Shown here: positions 15,895 to 25,902 of the stretch, one piece after another
Numbering within the stretch: the stretch's first letter is position 1
Layout: each line of letters opens with the position of its first letter
Source of the DNA: an uncultured Granulicatella sp.
GTDB lineage: Bacteria > Bacillota > Bacilli > Lactobacillales > Aerococcaceae
Direction of reading: 5' to 3'
DNA length: 32,699 nt
NCBI GenBank assembly: GCA_937891475.1
Contig: CALATC010000176.1
Span: 1 to 32,699, forward strand
Program-made: the position numbers and the translations under genes
Notes under the pieces: model-generated
Seen by the model: the letters and a program-made list of their open reading frames with translations, nothing else
Databases searched by the model: none
What the model was told of the DNA's origin: nothing

Positions 15895-15943
15895 AAAAAA
15901 AGGACCAAAATCCGCATTTTATAGCGAAAATTTAGTCCTTTAA
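15895..15943 (-). terminator. pepV terminator
   Basis: On the minus strand AAGGACTAAAT pairs with ATTTTGGTCCTT (one mismatch) around an AT-rich loop, followed by a run of eight T residues. Confidence 0.75.
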
Positions 15944-15960
15944 AAAGTTTCTTTGATTTC

Positions 15961-17370
15961 TTATTTAATTAGTTCATAGATTGCTTCTGCATAAATAGCA
16001 GCTGAACGGAATAAATCATCTAATGCAAAGAATTCATTTGCTTGGTGCATTGTATCAATTGAATCTGGGAATAAAGCACCATACGCTACTCCACGTTCAA
16101 AAATACGACCATAAGTTCCTCCACCAATAGATTGTTCATGAGCTGGAAGGCCTGTTTGTTTTGCATATACGTCTAATAATGTTGCTACCAATGGGTCTTC
16201 AGGTGAAACATAGTGAGGCACTTGAGATTTACCAGCAGAAACAGTTAATCCATAGTTTGAAGATACTTCATTTGCTTTTGTTTCAACTGTTTTAGCATCA
16301 ATGCCACGTGGGTAACGGAAGTTAACGACTAATTTTCCTCCTACTTTAGGGGTAAATGTTAAAATACCTGCGTTTGCTGTTAATGGTCCCATTACTGAAT
16401 CTTCAAATGCCACATTTAATTTTGCACCATCAGTATCTAAGTGTAGCACATCTGCAGCAAATGATAAGAAGTTTTTCGCTTGTCCTGCAAAATCATATTG
16501 ATTTAAGAATGATGCTAAATAAGTAGCGGCATTAATTCCTGCTTGAGGAGTTGAACCATGAGCTGATTTACCAACTACATCTAATACAACAACACCTTCA
16601 TTCACTGAAGCTGTTCCTTCTACTGGATTTGCAGCAATATAAGCATCAAACGCTGCTACAAATTCTGAAGAATTTGGTACAACTACTTCTGCTTTTGCAT
16701 CTTGAGGTACCATATTTTCTCTTAATCCAGAATGAAAGTTTTTCAATTGGTATTCTCCTGTGCTTTCTCCTGCAGCTAATTCAAAATGTAAAGATAAAAT
16801 TCCTTTTTCTCCGTTAATAATTGGGAATTCAGCATCTGGTGAAAAACCAAAATCAGGCATTTCTTCTGTTTGGAAGTAACGATCCATACATTTCCAACCA
16901 GATTCTTCATCTGTACCAATAATGAAACGAACACGTTTTGAAACTGGTAAGCCTAATTCTTTAATAATTTTTAGTGCATAATATGCTGCCATACTCGGTC
17001 CTTTATCATCACTTGAACCACGAGCATAAATACGGTCATTAATAATTTGTGGTTCAAATGGGTCTGTTTCCCAACCTGTTCCAACAGGAACAACGTCCAC
17101 ATGTCCTAATACTCCTAATGTTTCTTTATAATCAGGATTTGGAGCAAATTCAATATGACCTGCTAAATTTCCAACCATTTTTATTGTAAATCCATCACGT
17201 TCCCCAATTGCTAAAAAGGCTTCTAAAGCTTTTTTAGGACCAGGACCTACTGGTGCATCCTCACTTGCTTTTGAATCATCACGAACACTATCAATACGTA
17301 ATAAATCAAATAAATCTTTTAATAAGTCTTCTTTACGACTTTCAACTTCTTTTTTCCAATCAATTGTCAT
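15961..17370 (-). CDS. pepV: Dipeptidase PepV (M20 family)
   Basis: The protein is 469 aa, the usual PepV length. M20 zinc-site motifs are GHVDVVPVG (H90), GSSDDKGP (D122, bridging), DEESGW (catalytic E155 and E156) and a C-terminal GGGTYGR region with a conserved His in DTMHQANE. The lid domain occupies the middle third. PepV releases amino acids from dipeptides with an N-terminal beta-Ala or D-Ala or hydrophobic residues. It is cytosolic. SD AAAGGAG precedes the ATG. It is flanked by terminators, so it is probably transcribed alone. Confidence 0.95.
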   Translation of the reverse strand: MTIDWKKEVESRKEDLLKDLFDLLRIDSVRDDSKASEDAPVGPGPKKALEAFLAIGERDGFTIKMVGNLAGHIEFAPNPDYKETLGVLGHVDVVPVGTGWETDPFEPQIINDRIYARGSSDDKGPSMAAYYALKIIKELGLPVSKRVRFIIGTDEESGWKCMDRYFQTEEMPDFGFSPDAEFPIINGEKGILSLHFELAAGESTGEYQLKNFHSGLRENMVPQDAKAEVVVPNSSEFVAAFDAYIAANPVEGTASVNEGVVVLDVVGKSAHGSTPQAGINAATYLASFLNQYDFAGQAKNFLSFAADVLHLDTDGAKLNVAFEDSVMGPLTANAGILTFTPKVGGKLVVNFRYPRGIDAKTVETKANEVSSNYGLTVSAGKSQVPHYVSPEDPLVATLLDVYAKQTGLPAHEQSIGGGTYGRIFERGVAYGALFPDSIDTMHQANEFFALDDLFRSAAIYAEAIYELIK

Positions 17371-17445
17371 ATTATCGCTCCTTTACGAAATTCATTAGGT
17401 TTATCTTATCATTTTTCCATATATTTTGCTAGAAGAGATAACTAA

Positions 17446-17480
17446 AAAAGGAATAAGAAACATTCATTTCTTACTCCTCT
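17446..17480 (-). terminator. Terminator downstream of the pseudouridine synthase gene
   Basis: On the minus strand AGGAGTAAGAAA pairs with TTTCTTATTCCT (one mismatch), loop of 6 nt, then TTTTT. Confidence 0.9.
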
Positions 17481-17485
17481 ATTCA

Positions 17486-18217
17486 TTATAATTCTACATT
17501 AAATATTTTTAAGGCTTCTAATTCTGAATCATTTAAATTACGAAACTCTCCAAGTTTTAAGGACTCCTCTAAGCGTAATGGCCCCATACTAATTCGTTGT
17601 AAATCTACGACCGTTTTACCACAAGCTTTCACCATACGTTTGACTTGATGAAATTTACCTTCTTTTATTTTAATTTGAACGACTGAAGTTTGACGACTTT
17701 CATCCAAGGAAAGAATCTCTAAATGAGCAGGCATACATTCATAACCATCATCCAATGTAATTCCCTTTTCAAAAGAAACTTGATCCTCTTCTGTCATGAT
17801 TCCTTCAACTTTAGCAACATATATTTTTTCTACATGTTTTTTAGGAGACAACATTGCATGACTCAAAGCTCCATTATTCGTTAATAATAGAAATCCATGC
17901 GTATCAATATCCAGTCTTCCTACAGGAAAGACTCCACGTTTCTGTGCTAATTCACCAATTAAGTCCAACACAGTTGCATGTTTCGTATCCTCTGTTGCCG
18001 AAATAACGCCTTTTGGCTTATTCATCACATAGTACAAATATTTTTCATAATAGACTCTTTCGTCATCTAAATAGATTTCATCTAGTTTTTCATCAATTTG
18101 TACTTTTCCATTCGTTACAATCTCTTGATTTTTTCGAACACGCTTTTGTTTTAAAATTAATTTTACTTGAGAACGTGTTGCTATTCCAGAATCGGCTAAA
18201 AACTTATCTAGTCTCAC
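17486..18217 (-). CDS. 16S rRNA pseudouridine synthase, RsuA/RluB family
   Basis: The protein is 243 aa. An S4 RNA-binding domain (residues 1-~55, MRLDKFLADSGIATRSQVK) precedes the synthase domain with the catalytic motif GRLDIDTHGFLLLTNNG (Asp103) and KEGKFHQVKRM. The length and adjacency to ytgP match Bacillus YtzG, an RsuA-type enzyme (16S U516). RluB cannot be fully excluded. It follows murJ with a 5-bp gap and is translationally coupled. Confidence 0.92.
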   Translation of the reverse strand: MRLDKFLADSGIATRSQVKLILKQKRVRKNQEIVTNGKVQIDEKLDEIYLDDERVYYEKYLYYVMNKPKGVISATEDTKHATVLDLIGELAQKRGVFPVGRLDIDTHGFLLLTNNGALSHAMLSPKKHVEKIYVAKVEGIMTEEDQVSFEKGITLDDGYECMPAHLEILSLDESRQTSVVQIKIKEGKFHQVKRMVKACGKTVVDLQRISMGPLRLEESLKLGEFRNLNDSELEALKIFNVEL

Positions 18218-18222
18218 TGAAC

Positions 18223-19899
18223 CTACTCCTTCATTTTTAGTTTTCTACGAATCGCAACCATTCTTTGTCCTAATAATTCATCCGCTAATCTTGTATACAA
18301 ACTCATCAATCCATAAACAATCATTCCAACAAAACCAACAATCGCAACAGCAATCATCGCCATTAATTTTCCATCAATATTAATAATTTGTTTTAATCCT
18401 AGTAGCGTTAAGGAACTAACAATCATCATAACAAATGAAATTCCCACTACTTTTGCTAATTGAATAGCTACTTTTTTAAGATTAAATAAGGTTTGATAAT
18501 ATAAGTGATAGCCCATATAAACGGTTGCTAAAATAAACCCAAGACTTGTTGCCCATAATGGTCCTGCACCTTCAAAGAAGTATATCATCATTGGTTGCCA
18601 TAACATTTTTACTAATAACGCAATTACTAATGCTTTAATCGCAATCATATGTTGCTCCATCGATTGTTGAATCGAAGTAAAGACTGTAAAGGCCCCCATA
18701 AAAATACATAGAACACAAGAAACCATTAGTAAATACGTTCCATCTTTACTTGGTGAATAAAACACATTATAAATTGGTTCTGCTACTACTGCCATTCCAA
18801 CAGAAGCTGGAATCATAATAAAGGAATATAAACCAATATTTTCTTCGATTACATTTTTCACTTCTGCATGATTTTTCACTGAATAATGCGAAGCTAATAA
18901 TGGTAATGCCGCAGTTGAAATACTAATGGCAAGAGATAAAATAATCATAATAATTTTATTGGCATTAAATCCAAAAATCGTTAATAATTCTTTACTTTGT
19001 TCAAAATTCAAATGAGTAAATGTCATAGCTAGTGGTTGGAAAGTTTCTTGATCCAAAATACTAATTAGCTGAATACTTGAAGTCACAATGACAAATGGTA
19101 AAGCTTCACGAATCACTTCAAAGACAATACGACCAAAACTCATATTACGAGCAGGACGCCCTTCACTCATTAATTGCTTCATTCCTGGCATATCTTTCCA
19201 CATTTTATACCCTAAATACACAAATGCAACGACTGCCCCTACAAATGCAGCAAATGTTGAATGAGCAACTGCTACAGCATAACTGCCACCGAATAATTTC
19301 ATCACGATGAACGTTAAGAGTAACATATAAATAATACGCACGATTTGTTCCCATAACTGAGATTTAGCAGAAGGTGCCATATCACTATACCCTTGATAAT
19401 ATCCTCTTAATAAACTTAATGGAGGAATAATCACTACTGCTGGAACAAGCGAACGAATGACTAAAATACTATCTTGAATTTCTTGAGCAGAACCCCCTTT
19501 TGCAAAATAAGGAGCTGTTACAAACATGACAATCGCACTGACAATCCCTGTTGCGGTCATAAATAACATTCCGCCTTTAAAAATATTCCAACTTGTTTCG
19601 TAATCTTTTCTCGATTGATTATCCGCCACAATTTTTGAAATAGCTACTGGAATCCCAGCCGTTGAAATTTGTAATACTAATGCATAAATATTGTATGCAA
19701 TGAAATATAAGAAGTTTGCATCATCCCTTTGCGTTGCAAACATTGCTCCCCATGGAATAATGTATAAAGCTCCTAGTAATCTAGAAACCATACTACCTAT
19801 CGTTAGCCAGGAAGATCCTTCTAATAATACTTCTTTTGAATCTCTTTGCATACGGATTTTATCGCTTAATCCAATTGATTTTTTACTGTTCCGTATCAT
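18223..19899 (-). CDS. murJ: Lipid II flippase MurJ (YtgP-type MATE/MVF protein)
   Basis: The protein is 558 aa with about 14 predicted membrane helices. The N-terminus carries the MOP-superfamily polysaccharide-transporter opening (EGSSWLTIGSMVSRLLGALYIIPW), and later GIPVAISKIVAD and RSLVPAVVIIPPLSLLRGYYQG. This is the YtgP branch, shown in Bacillus and Streptococcus to translocate lipid II, so murJ is the likely identity. The downstream pseudouridine synthase gene is its conserved neighbour. No frameshift is seen. Confidence 0.9.
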   Translation of the reverse strand: MIRNSKKSIGLSDKIRMQRDSKEVLLEGSSWLTIGSMVSRLLGALYIIPWGAMFATQRDDANFLYFIAYNIYALVLQISTAGIPVAISKIVADNQSRKDYETSWNIFKGGMLFMTATGIVSAIVMFVTAPYFAKGGSAQEIQDSILVIRSLVPAVVIIPPLSLLRGYYQGYSDMAPSAKSQLWEQIVRIIYMLLLTFIVMKLFGGSYAVAVAHSTFAAFVGAVVAFVYLGYKMWKDMPGMKQLMSEGRPARNMSFGRIVFEVIREALPFVIVTSSIQLISILDQETFQPLAMTFTHLNFEQSKELLTIFGFNANKIIMIILSLAISISTAALPLLASHYSVKNHAEVKNVIEENIGLYSFIMIPASVGMAVVAEPIYNVFYSPSKDGTYLLMVSCVLCIFMGAFTVFTSIQQSMEQHMIAIKALVIALLVKMLWQPMMIYFFEGAGPLWATSLGFILATVYMGYHLYYQTLFNLKKVAIQLAKVVGISFVMMIVSSLTLLGLKQIINIDGKLMAMIAVAIVGFVGMIVYGLMSLYTRLADELLGQRMVAIRRKLKMKE

Positions 19900-19961
19900 A
19901 ATATCCTACTTTCATGAAAAGTTTTTCTATTCCTAAGCGTACAATATTTTTTGGCTATTGT

Positions 19962-20017
19962 AAAATAAAAAATAGAATGACAGTTTCAGCATTTTTTCTA
20001 CTGAAAATGTCACTCTA
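19962..20017 (-). terminator. Hairpin terminator between liaR and murJ
   Basis: On the minus strand AGAGTGACATTTTCAG pairs with CTGAAACTGTCATTCT (two mismatches), followed by ATTTTTTATTTT. It ends the lia transcript beyond repeat copy D. Confidence 0.8.
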
Positions 20018-20024
20018 CCTCTAC

Positions 20025-20165
20025 AAAGACTTTTCATAGTAGTATTGGTGATAAAAGCCAAGGTTGGCTTTTATCACTGGAAAATTTGAGACCCTAGGCT
20101 CAAATTTTAGGCATGAGACCGCAGGTCTGCTACCGTCCATTACTACTATAATCAGAAAAGTCTTT
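20025..20165 (-). repeat. Cloverleaf element, copy D (full length, inverted)
   Basis: A 141-bp element. The outer stem is AAAGACTTTTC...AGTAGTATTGG (20025-20048) with 20138-20165. H3 (20048-20077) is GTGATAAAAGCCAA/TTGGCTTTTATCAC, a perfect 14-bp stem. H2 (20081-20108) is AAAATTTGAG/CTCAAATTTT. H1 (20110-20134) is GGCA-tg-AGACC-gca-GGTCT-gc-TACC. Compared with copies A and E, the H2 core CTCGAA/TTCGAG has become CTCAAA/TTTGAG on both arms, which is a compensatory change. It begins 11 bp after the liaR stop, in the same sense as liaR. Confidence 0.85.
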
Positions 20166-20176
20166 AAAATATAATA

Positions 20177-20812
20177 TTAAGGCTGGACTAAATGATGCTT
20201 AAATGCATATATCGTTGCTTGTGTACGGTCTTCTACTTGCAACTTCGATAAAATATTCGAAACATGCGTTTTTACCGTTTTTAAAGTAATAAAACATTCA
20301 TCCGCAATTTCTTGGTTCGATTTCCCTTGCGCAATCAATAAAAGCACTTCTTTTTCACGACTCGTTAATTCTTCAAACAAACGAAATTCTTCTTCTACTT
20401 CATGACGATGTTCTAACTTCTCACTTACTTCTTTTTCAAATACTCCTTCTCCACGATAAGTATCACGAATCGCTTGAGCAATTTCAGAAGCAGACGAAGT
20501 TTTTAGTAAATAACTTTTTGCCCCAGCACTAATAGCTGGATAAACTTTTTCATCATCAATAAAACTTGTCACAATAATAATTTTAGCTTCTTTCCATTTA
20601 GATAAAATTTCTTTTGTCGCTTCAATTCCATCCATCACAGGCATTACTAAATCCATTAAAATAATATCTGGTTTTAATTCTAGTGCTTTTTCAACACCGA
20701 TTTTCCCATTTTCTGCTTGAGCTATTACTTCAATATCTTCTTGAACAGATAAATAGGCTGATACACCTAATCGAACCATTTCATGGTCATCTACTAATAG
20801 AACTTTAATCAT
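20177..20812 (-). CDS. liaR: Response regulator LiaR (NarL/FixJ type)
   Basis: The protein is 211 aa. The receiver domain has DDHEMVR, phosphoacceptor Asp54 in [11 protein letters not shown], and a conserved Lys in SYLLKTSS. The C-terminal LuxR helix-turn-helix reads [22 protein letters not shown]...[11 protein letters not shown]. It belongs with liaS (4-bp gap) and liaF upstream, the conserved order of the three-component cell-envelope stress system that responds to lipid II-binding antibiotics and membrane disruption. LiaIH-type effectors are not in the window. Confidence 0.93.
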   Translation of the reverse strand: MIKVLLVDDHEMVRLGVSAYLSVQEDIEVIAQAENGKIGVEKALELKPDIILMDLVMPVMDGIEATKEILSKWKEAKIIIVTSFIDDEKVYPAISAGAKSYLLKTSSASEIAQAIRDTYRGEGVFEKEVSEKLEHRHEVEEEFRLFEELTSREKEVLLLIAQGKSNQEIADECFITLKTVKTHVSNILSKLQVEDRTQATIYAFKHHLVQP

Positions 20813-20816
20813 TCAA

Positions 20817-21872
20817 CTACTCCTTCTCCTGCTTTTGAGGAATTTTAATTTCAATAATCGTTCCTTGATTGGCAATACTTATGATTTTGCATTGCCCTCC
20901 CATTCCTGCAACACGTTCTTCAATATTTTTCAAACCATAACTACCTGCTTTTGAAACACTTGTATCAAATCCAATTCCATCATCGACTAGTTTTAAAATA
21001 ATATAATCATCCTTTTGTTTTAAAAAGACTTCTAATTGTTTGGCTTTTGCATGTCGTAATGTATTTGACACCAATTCTTGTACAATTCTAAAAAGATGAT
21101 CTTCAAAAGTACTAGGTAGTGTCACTTCATCTAATTCCCAATGAAGTGATAATTGTACTTTTGTCGTTAATTCTTTTAATAAGCTTTCAATTCCTTGAAC
21201 TAATGTTTTATTTTCAAGTGAAATCGGACGTAAGTGTAATAATAAAGCTCTCATTTCTGATTGAGAATCATTAATCACTTTCTCTACTAATGCTAATTGT
21301 TGCTGAATTACTGGAGACAATTGATCTTTTTGCTCATTCATAGCTGATAGCATCATCATCGCAGCAAACAATTGTTGGCTTACTGAATCGTGTAACTCAC
21401 GAGCAATGCGATGTCTTTCCAATTCAATAATTTCTTCTTTCGTTTCTTCTCCAATATATTCTGGTCTTGAAGAAATTTGTTGAAGATTTTGAACCAGTTG
21501 TTCCTGCATTTCTGCTATTTTAGCAGTTTCTTGGAAAAATGTATCCAAACGAATCATTAATAAAGGACGATACCAAATTTCATCCACTGATTTTTTCACA
21601 TTTGAAAATTGCTGATTTCTAATTGCTTCTAATTGATTATAAATAACAGAATCTGTTAATCGTTGTAAGAAAAACACAATGCTTGCTGCCATAAAAGTAA
21701 TGACAAATACAATAATCGTCACCACTAAAAATAATAAAATGATTTGATTAGACGATAATTTTTCAAATAACTCAATGCCAAATAAAGAATGAATCACATT
21801 GACTCCAATTAGAAAAATACTGGAGACAAATAGAAACACAACAAAACAGATTCGTAAAAACCACTTTTTCAT
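20817..21872 (-). CDS. liaS: Sensor histidine kinase LiaS
   Basis: The protein is 351 aa. Two membrane helices (about residues 5-26 and 45-69) enclose only a short extracellular loop, as in intramembrane-sensing kinases. A HAMP-like linker is followed by HisKA_3 with phosphoacceptor His161 in IARELHDSVSQQLFA, and an HATPase_c domain with ELVSNTLRHAKA, DDGIGFD and GSYGLKNIEERV. It overlaps liaF by 4 nt (ATGA). It phosphorylates LiaR; LiaF normally inhibits it. Confidence 0.94.
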   Translation of the reverse strand: MKKWFLRICFVVFLFVSSIFLIGVNVIHSLFGIELFEKLSSNQIILLFLVVTIIVFVITFMAASIVFFLQRLTDSVIYNQLEAIRNQQFSNVKKSVDEIWYRPLLMIRLDTFFQETAKIAEMQEQLVQNLQQISSRPEYIGEETKEEIIELERHRIARELHDSVSQQLFAAMMMLSAMNEQKDQLSPVIQQQLALVEKVINDSQSEMRALLLHLRPISLENKTLVQGIESLLKELTTKVQLSLHWELDEVTLPSTFEDHLFRIVQELVSNTLRHAKAKQLEVFLKQKDDYIILKLVDDGIGFDTSVSKAGSYGLKNIEERVAGMGGQCKIISIANQGTIIEIKIPQKQEKE

Positions 21873-22603
21873 GCTTCAATCACCTCAATTTCTCCAACAA
21901 GAACTGACGAGATAATTGTGATTTTTTTATGACTCGACTCAAATCGATTTGAATACATCGTAATCGTCTCATTTTTTAATTCTAACTCTTGCCCATCAAA
22001 CTTTGCTTCACCAATAAATGCATTATGACAAAGTTTCACGCCAATCCCAACAGGAACAATCACACGAATACGGCCAATTCCTTTTCGAATCATAATGGTG
22101 TTTTGTTCATTTGGAAGAACCGTATTTCCTAAATCGATAATCGTATCTCCCATCAATTGACTAATATTAATATCATCCCATTCGAAGGTATCTTTCCCAA
22201 TTTTTTGAACTCCAATCCATTCCTGTCTTTGTGTTTCAAATCGGTCTGATGGTTCTTCTAGCTTAACGGAAACATATCTTTTTTTCTTCCAAACCCATTC
22301 ACTACCATCTGAAAAATATTTTTTAATCAACTTTCTTCCAAAAGAAAGACCATAAACAATTAAAATACTTCCTGCTAACCAAATTCCCCATGTAGAAAAT
22401 ACAGATAATAAAATCATTAATATTCCAAAGAAAAGTCCATTTGTGCGAATAAAACGATTTTTTAGTTGGACGGCAATTCCTACAAAAATAATTCCTAAAA
22501 CAAATAAATACAGTAAATGGTGATTCGTGAATAATTGAAATCCTGTTAAAAACATCCCAAGCGCTATAATAAATAGTATTGAGACAATTCGATTATTTTT
22601 CAT
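21869..22603 (-). CDS. liaF: LiaF, inhibitor of the LiaSR system
   Basis: The protein is 244 aa from the ATG at 22603 (SD AGAAGGG); a longer start is possible. Four hydrophobic segments occupy residues ~5-105. The C-terminal half is the LiaF/DUF2154 beta-domain, with DTFEWDDINISQLMGDTIIDLGN and a G-x-G-R-I-R-V-I-V-P-x-G-V motif. In Bacillus and enterococci LiaF keeps LiaS off until the envelope is stressed, and mutations here alter daptomycin response. It is the first gene of liaF-liaS-liaR. Confidence 0.9.
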   Translation of the reverse strand: MKNNRIVSILFIIALGMFLTGFQLFTNHHLLYLFVLGIIFVGIAVQLKNRFIRTNGLFFGILMILLSVFSTWGIWLAGSILIVYGLSFGRKLIKKYFSDGSEWVWKKKRYVSVKLEEPSDRFETQRQEWIGVQKIGKDTFEWDDINISQLMGDTIIDLGNTVLPNEQNTIMIRKGIGRIRVIVPVGIGVKLCHNAFIGEAKFDGQELELKNETITMYSNRFESSHKKITIISSVLVGEIEVIEA

Positions 22604-22689
22604 TTCTACCCTTCTTTCTTTAGAATAATTTTTCACTATAAAAGTAACATATTCCTTCTTTTCTGACTATCCATCTAAAGACTGATTTC

Positions 22690-22765
22690 AAAAAAATGCT
22701 AGGTTAATGAACCTTTTTGTCAGCTTTTATTCTAACATTTCGGCATCACTTGTCCTAGCATTTCA
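22690..22765 (-). terminator. Candidate ftsK terminator (long-loop hairpin)
   Basis: On the minus strand AAATGCTAGG pairs with CCTAGCATTT across a ~51-nt loop, followed by T residues. The stem is perfect but the loop is long, so efficiency is uncertain. It separates ftsK from liaF. Confidence 0.5.
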
Positions 22766-22769
22766 TTTG

Positions 22770-25142
22770 TTACACAGTTGGTGGATTTTGTGAGTCATTT
22801 TCATGATCAAAAGCATCTACGTTTACTTTTCTTGGCTTACTTCCTTCAGAAGGCCCTACGTAACCTCTTGCTTCTAACTCTTCAATTAAACGAGCTGCAC
22901 GATTGAATCCAATTTTAAATCTACGTTGAATATAAGAAGTACTAATCGTTTCTAATTCTCGAATCATTTCTAATACTTCATAAAATAAATCATCTTCAGG
23001 ATCATCTGAACTTCCCTCTGGTGTTTCTGGAAGCATCATTGTCTCATCATATTCCACTTCTTGTTGTGTTTTTACAAATTCGACAATTCTTTCGACTTCT
23101 TCATCGGTTAAATAAGCTCCTTGCACACGTATCGGCTTATTCTCACCCATTGGAATATATAACATATCCCCTCGACCAAGTAATTTTTCAGCACCACTTG
23201 AATCAATAATCGTACGAGAATCTGTACCACTGGATACAGCAAAAGCAATTCTTGAAGGAACATTTGCTTTAATAATTCCCGTAATAACATCAACAGATGG
23301 ACGTTGCGTTGCTAAAATCATATGAATCCCCGCTGCACGAGCCATTTGTGCTAAACGAATAATCGCATCTTCGACTTCGTTACTTGCAACCATCATTAAG
23401 TCTGCTAACTCATCCACAATTACTACAATGTATGGAAGTAATGGATTCTCTTCTCCCGTTTCCGCATTATAAGAAGCTACATGAGCATTATAACCATCTA
23501 TATTTTTCATTCCCATTGCAGCAAACATTTCATAACGTTTTTCCATTTCAGTTACAACTTTTTTCAAAGCTTGTGCTGCTTTTCTTGGATTAGTTACTAC
23601 AGGAGTTAATAAATGAGGAATGCCATTATAGCCATTTAACTCTACCATTTTAGGGTCAATCATCATTAATTTAACTTCATGCGGTTTTGTCTTCATCAAA
23701 ATACTTGTAATAATGCCATTAATACAAACAGACTTCCCACTACCCGTTGAACCAGCAATTAATAAGTGAGGCATTTTAGAAATATCACATAATCGAACAT
23801 TTCCAGAAATATCTCTTCCTAAAGGTACATCCAATGGTTTTGGTGATTGAAGAGCTGCTTGAATCACATCACTGAAAGCTACAAAACTTGTTTTACTATT
23901 TGGAACTTCAATCCCCACATAAGGTTTTCCAGGAATTGGCGCTTCAATACGAATATCTTTTGCGGCAAGAGCCAAAGCAATATCATCACTTAAATTGACA
24001 ATTTTACTAACCTTCACTCCAATAGCAGGTTTAATTTCAAATTTAGTTACTGCAGGCCCTACTAACGGATTTGGCATCACTTTTGCCTCTACTCCAAAAC
24101 TTTCAAACGTTCTTTCTAAAATTTTAAGATTCTTCTCTACAATCATCTTCTCATCTGATTGATCAGATGGTGGAATTGGATTTAATAATGTTAATGGTGG
24201 CAATTGGTAATCTGAATCATCTGATTCTCCACTCATAACAAAGTCCTCTAAATCTTCCGTATCTTCCTCTTCTGTCGGTTCAACAAAAGATTTGTGAGAA
24301 ATTGGTTCTTCTCTTTTCGGTTGAGTAAACTCCTCTTCTACAACTGGTTTTGTAACAGGAGGTGGTGTCACTTCAAGATAAATTTCTTCAAACTCATCCT
24401 CATCCTCTTCTTCCTCTTCATCAAAAACAAAGTTTTTCATCTTGTCGATTAAAGAAGGTTTCTTTTCTTTTGGTTCTTTCGGTTTTGTTTCAACGACTTC
24501 TGGTTGAGCTTCACGAATACGAGAAGCTTTTTCCTCTTTATTTTCTTCTAATTGATGTTGAACTTGAGCTGTCCAATTTCTCAACACTTCGAAAACATCT
24601 TTTAAATGAATGTCAAATGCTACAAAGATGGCAATCATAAATAGTACGAAAATCGTTAAGTACGTTCCCCACTGAGAAACTAAGAAATAAGTAATGGTAT
24701 AAAATAATGCCCCAATCATCCCGGAACCTAAATTTTGTTCGATAGCATTTGCTTTAAAATCAATTGCATAACGAGCCATCATCTCTTTAAATAATTGACC
24801 GCCTTCTTGAACATGATTACTAAATACAGCCACTTCTACCCAAAGAAAAATCGCAATCAAAAGACATGTAGCGACTCCAATCCATTTTTTCGGAATAGAA
24901 TGTATTCTTCCACGGAATAAAACTCCTATTGAAGCGAGTATTCCAACAATCCCCGCATATATAAATAAATCTCCTACAAAAAAACGAATACTATTGGCAA
25001 AAAATCGTCCTAAAAATCCTAATTTAAAAATGGCTAACAATTGAATTAGAATCAATATCGCCATCACAATTTCAATGGACATTGTAGACTCAGTCTTCTT
25101 TTTTGTAGATTTTCTTTTTCTCTTTTGTTCTTGCTTAGCCAC
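22770..25142 (-). CDS. ftsK: DNA translocase FtsK/SpoIIIE
   Basis: The protein is 790 aa. The start is GTG at 25142, with GGAGAG 4 nt upstream, one base after the DUF1033 stop. It has four to five N-terminal membrane helices (residues ~22-185), an acidic linker rich in Glu/Pro (~190-310), and the motor domain with Walker [13 protein letters not shown], Walker [13 protein letters not shown] and [14 protein letters not shown]. The C-terminal winged-helix gamma domain (~715-780, [20 protein letters not shown]) recognises KOPS/SRS-type guide sequences. It pumps chromosomes away from the closing septum. Confidence 0.96.
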   Translation of the reverse strand: MAKQEQKRKRKSTKKKTESTMSIEIVMAILILIQLLAIFKLGFLGRFFANSIRFFVGDLFIYAGIVGILASIGVLFRGRIHSIPKKWIGVATCLLIAIFLWVEVAVFSNHVQEGGQLFKEMMARYAIDFKANAIEQNLGSGMIGALFYTITYFLVSQWGTYLTIFVLFMIAIFVAFDIHLKDVFEVLRNWTAQVQHQLEENKEEKASRIREAQPEVVETKPKEPKEKKPSLIDKMKNFVFDEEEEEDEDEFEEIYLEVTPPPVTKPVVEEEFTQPKREEPISHKSFVEPTEEEDTEDLEDFVMSGESDDSDYQLPPLTLLNPIPPSDQSDEKMIVEKNLKILERTFESFGVEAKVMPNPLVGPAVTKFEIKPAIGVKVSKIVNLSDDIALALAAKDIRIEAPIPGKPYVGIEVPNSKTSFVAFSDVIQAALQSPKPLDVPLGRDISGNVRLCDISKMPHLLIAGSTGSGKSVCINGIITSILMKTKPHEVKLMMIDPKMVELNGYNGIPHLLTPVVTNPRKAAQALKKVVTEMEKRYEMFAAMGMKNIDGYNAHVASYNAETGEENPLLPYIVVIVDELADLMMVASNEVEDAIIRLAQMARAAGIHMILATQRPSVDVITGIIKANVPSRIAFAVSSGTDSRTIIDSSGAEKLLGRGDMLYIPMGENKPIRVQGAYLTDEEVERIVEFVKTQQEVEYDETMMLPETPEGSSDDPEDDLFYEVLEMIRELETISTSYIQRRFKIGFNRAARLIEELEARGYVGPSEGSKPRKVNVDAFDHENDSQNPPTV

Positions 25143-25143
25143 T

Positions 25144-25443
25144 TTACTCTCCTTCTGAATATAGTTTTCCTTCTGGTGTTAAAATTAATACTCCATAGTA
25201 GATTTGCAAACAATCCTCACAGGACTCACAATATTCACATTCATTTTCATCCCAAAATGCGCAAGAAAAATGTTTCTCACGTTTCTTTTGATATTTAGCC
25301 GTATATGTTTCTACTAATTGATTATAAAGTTCTTTTGCTTCTTCTAGAGTGGAACATGATTCTTCTAAAACGATCATCTCTTTCCAGTCGTCCATCATCC
25401 ACCAAGGTTCATCGACCCCTTTTGTCTGGATCACACAATACAT
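25144..25443 (-). CDS. DUF1033 family protein with a cysteine cluster
   Basis: The protein is 99 aa from the ATG at 25443 (SD GAGAGGTG, 6-nt spacer). The DUF1033 pattern is visible: an aromatic [10 protein letters not shown] near the N-terminus, [11 protein letters not shown], then FWDENE, a cysteine cluster C-x2-C-x2-C-x2-C ([11 protein letters not shown]) and [10 protein letters not shown]. The spacing suggests a metal site or redox disulphides, but no function is known for the family. It is soluble. It is the first gene before ftsK, with a 1-bp gap, so it is likely co-expressed with the translocase. Confidence 0.8.
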   Translation of the reverse strand: MYCVIQTKGVDEPWWMMDDWKEMIVLEESCSTLEEAKELYNQLVETYTAKYQKKREKHFSCAFWDENECEYCESCEDCLQIYYGVLILTPEGKLYSEGE

Positions 25444-25502
25444 ATCTATCACCTCTCTTCAACAGTATACCAGACTTTTTCAAAACTTGTTATCTTCATC
25501 CA

Positions 25503-25530
25503 TTGAAAATTCATATATTTTTGATAGGAT
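25503..25530 (+). promoter_or_regulatory. acyP promoter
   Basis: TTGAAA, 16 nt, TAGGAT, 22 bp before the ATG. The -10 matches the consensus in four of six positions. Confidence 0.5.
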
Positions 25531-25551
25531 AGTAAAAAAGGAGGAATTCAA

Positions 25552-25830
25552 ATGATTACTTTACGTCTAAGAGTCTGGGGACTTGTTCAAGGTGTTGGAT
25601 TTCGTTTTTATACAAAACGTTTAGCAGACCAATTACAAACGAATGGAATGGTAAAAAACAAAATCGATGCTTCGGTTGAAATTATTGTCCAGGATACCCC
25701 TGAGAGGGCCTATGCTTTTGTAGACCGAGTAAAAACGTCTCCTCCTTCTCCATATGCAAAAATTCGTACATCAACTTTAGAAATTATTGAAAATGAACCT
25801 ATATATAAAGGATTCTCCATTTATTATTAA
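25552..25830 (+). CDS. acyP: Acylphosphatase
   Basis: The protein is 92 aa, the usual size. The acylphosphatase signature is intact: GLVQGVGFRFYTKRLA holds the phosphate-binding loop and catalytic Arg, and GMVKNKIDASVEI holds the catalytic Asn; the usual DG before SVE is DA here. It hydrolyses acyl phosphates such as 1,3-bisphosphoglycerate. SD AAGGAGG precedes the ATG. It is followed by yidC after a 110-bp gap, an order seen in several lactic acid bacteria. Confidence 0.92.
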   Translation: MITLRLRVWGLVQGVGFRFYTKRLADQLQTNGMVKNKIDASVEIIVQDTPERAYAFVDRVKTSPPSPYAKIRTSTLEIIENEPIYKGFSIYY

Positions 25831-25873
25831 TGATGAAAAATAAACTGAAATATTCTACTGCAACTGATTTTCA

Positions 25874-25902
25874 TTGCTATTCTAGGAAATATAAAGTAAA
25901 AT
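25874..25902 (+). promoter_or_regulatory. Candidate yidC promoter
   Basis: TTGCTA, 17 nt, TAAAAT, 38 bp before the ATG. Confidence 0.5.

Noticed and set aside
22637..22690. LiaR-box-like half-sites (GTC/GAC) and a promoter before liaF
   Set aside because: No pair with credible spacing or symmetry, and no -35/-10 pair I trust.
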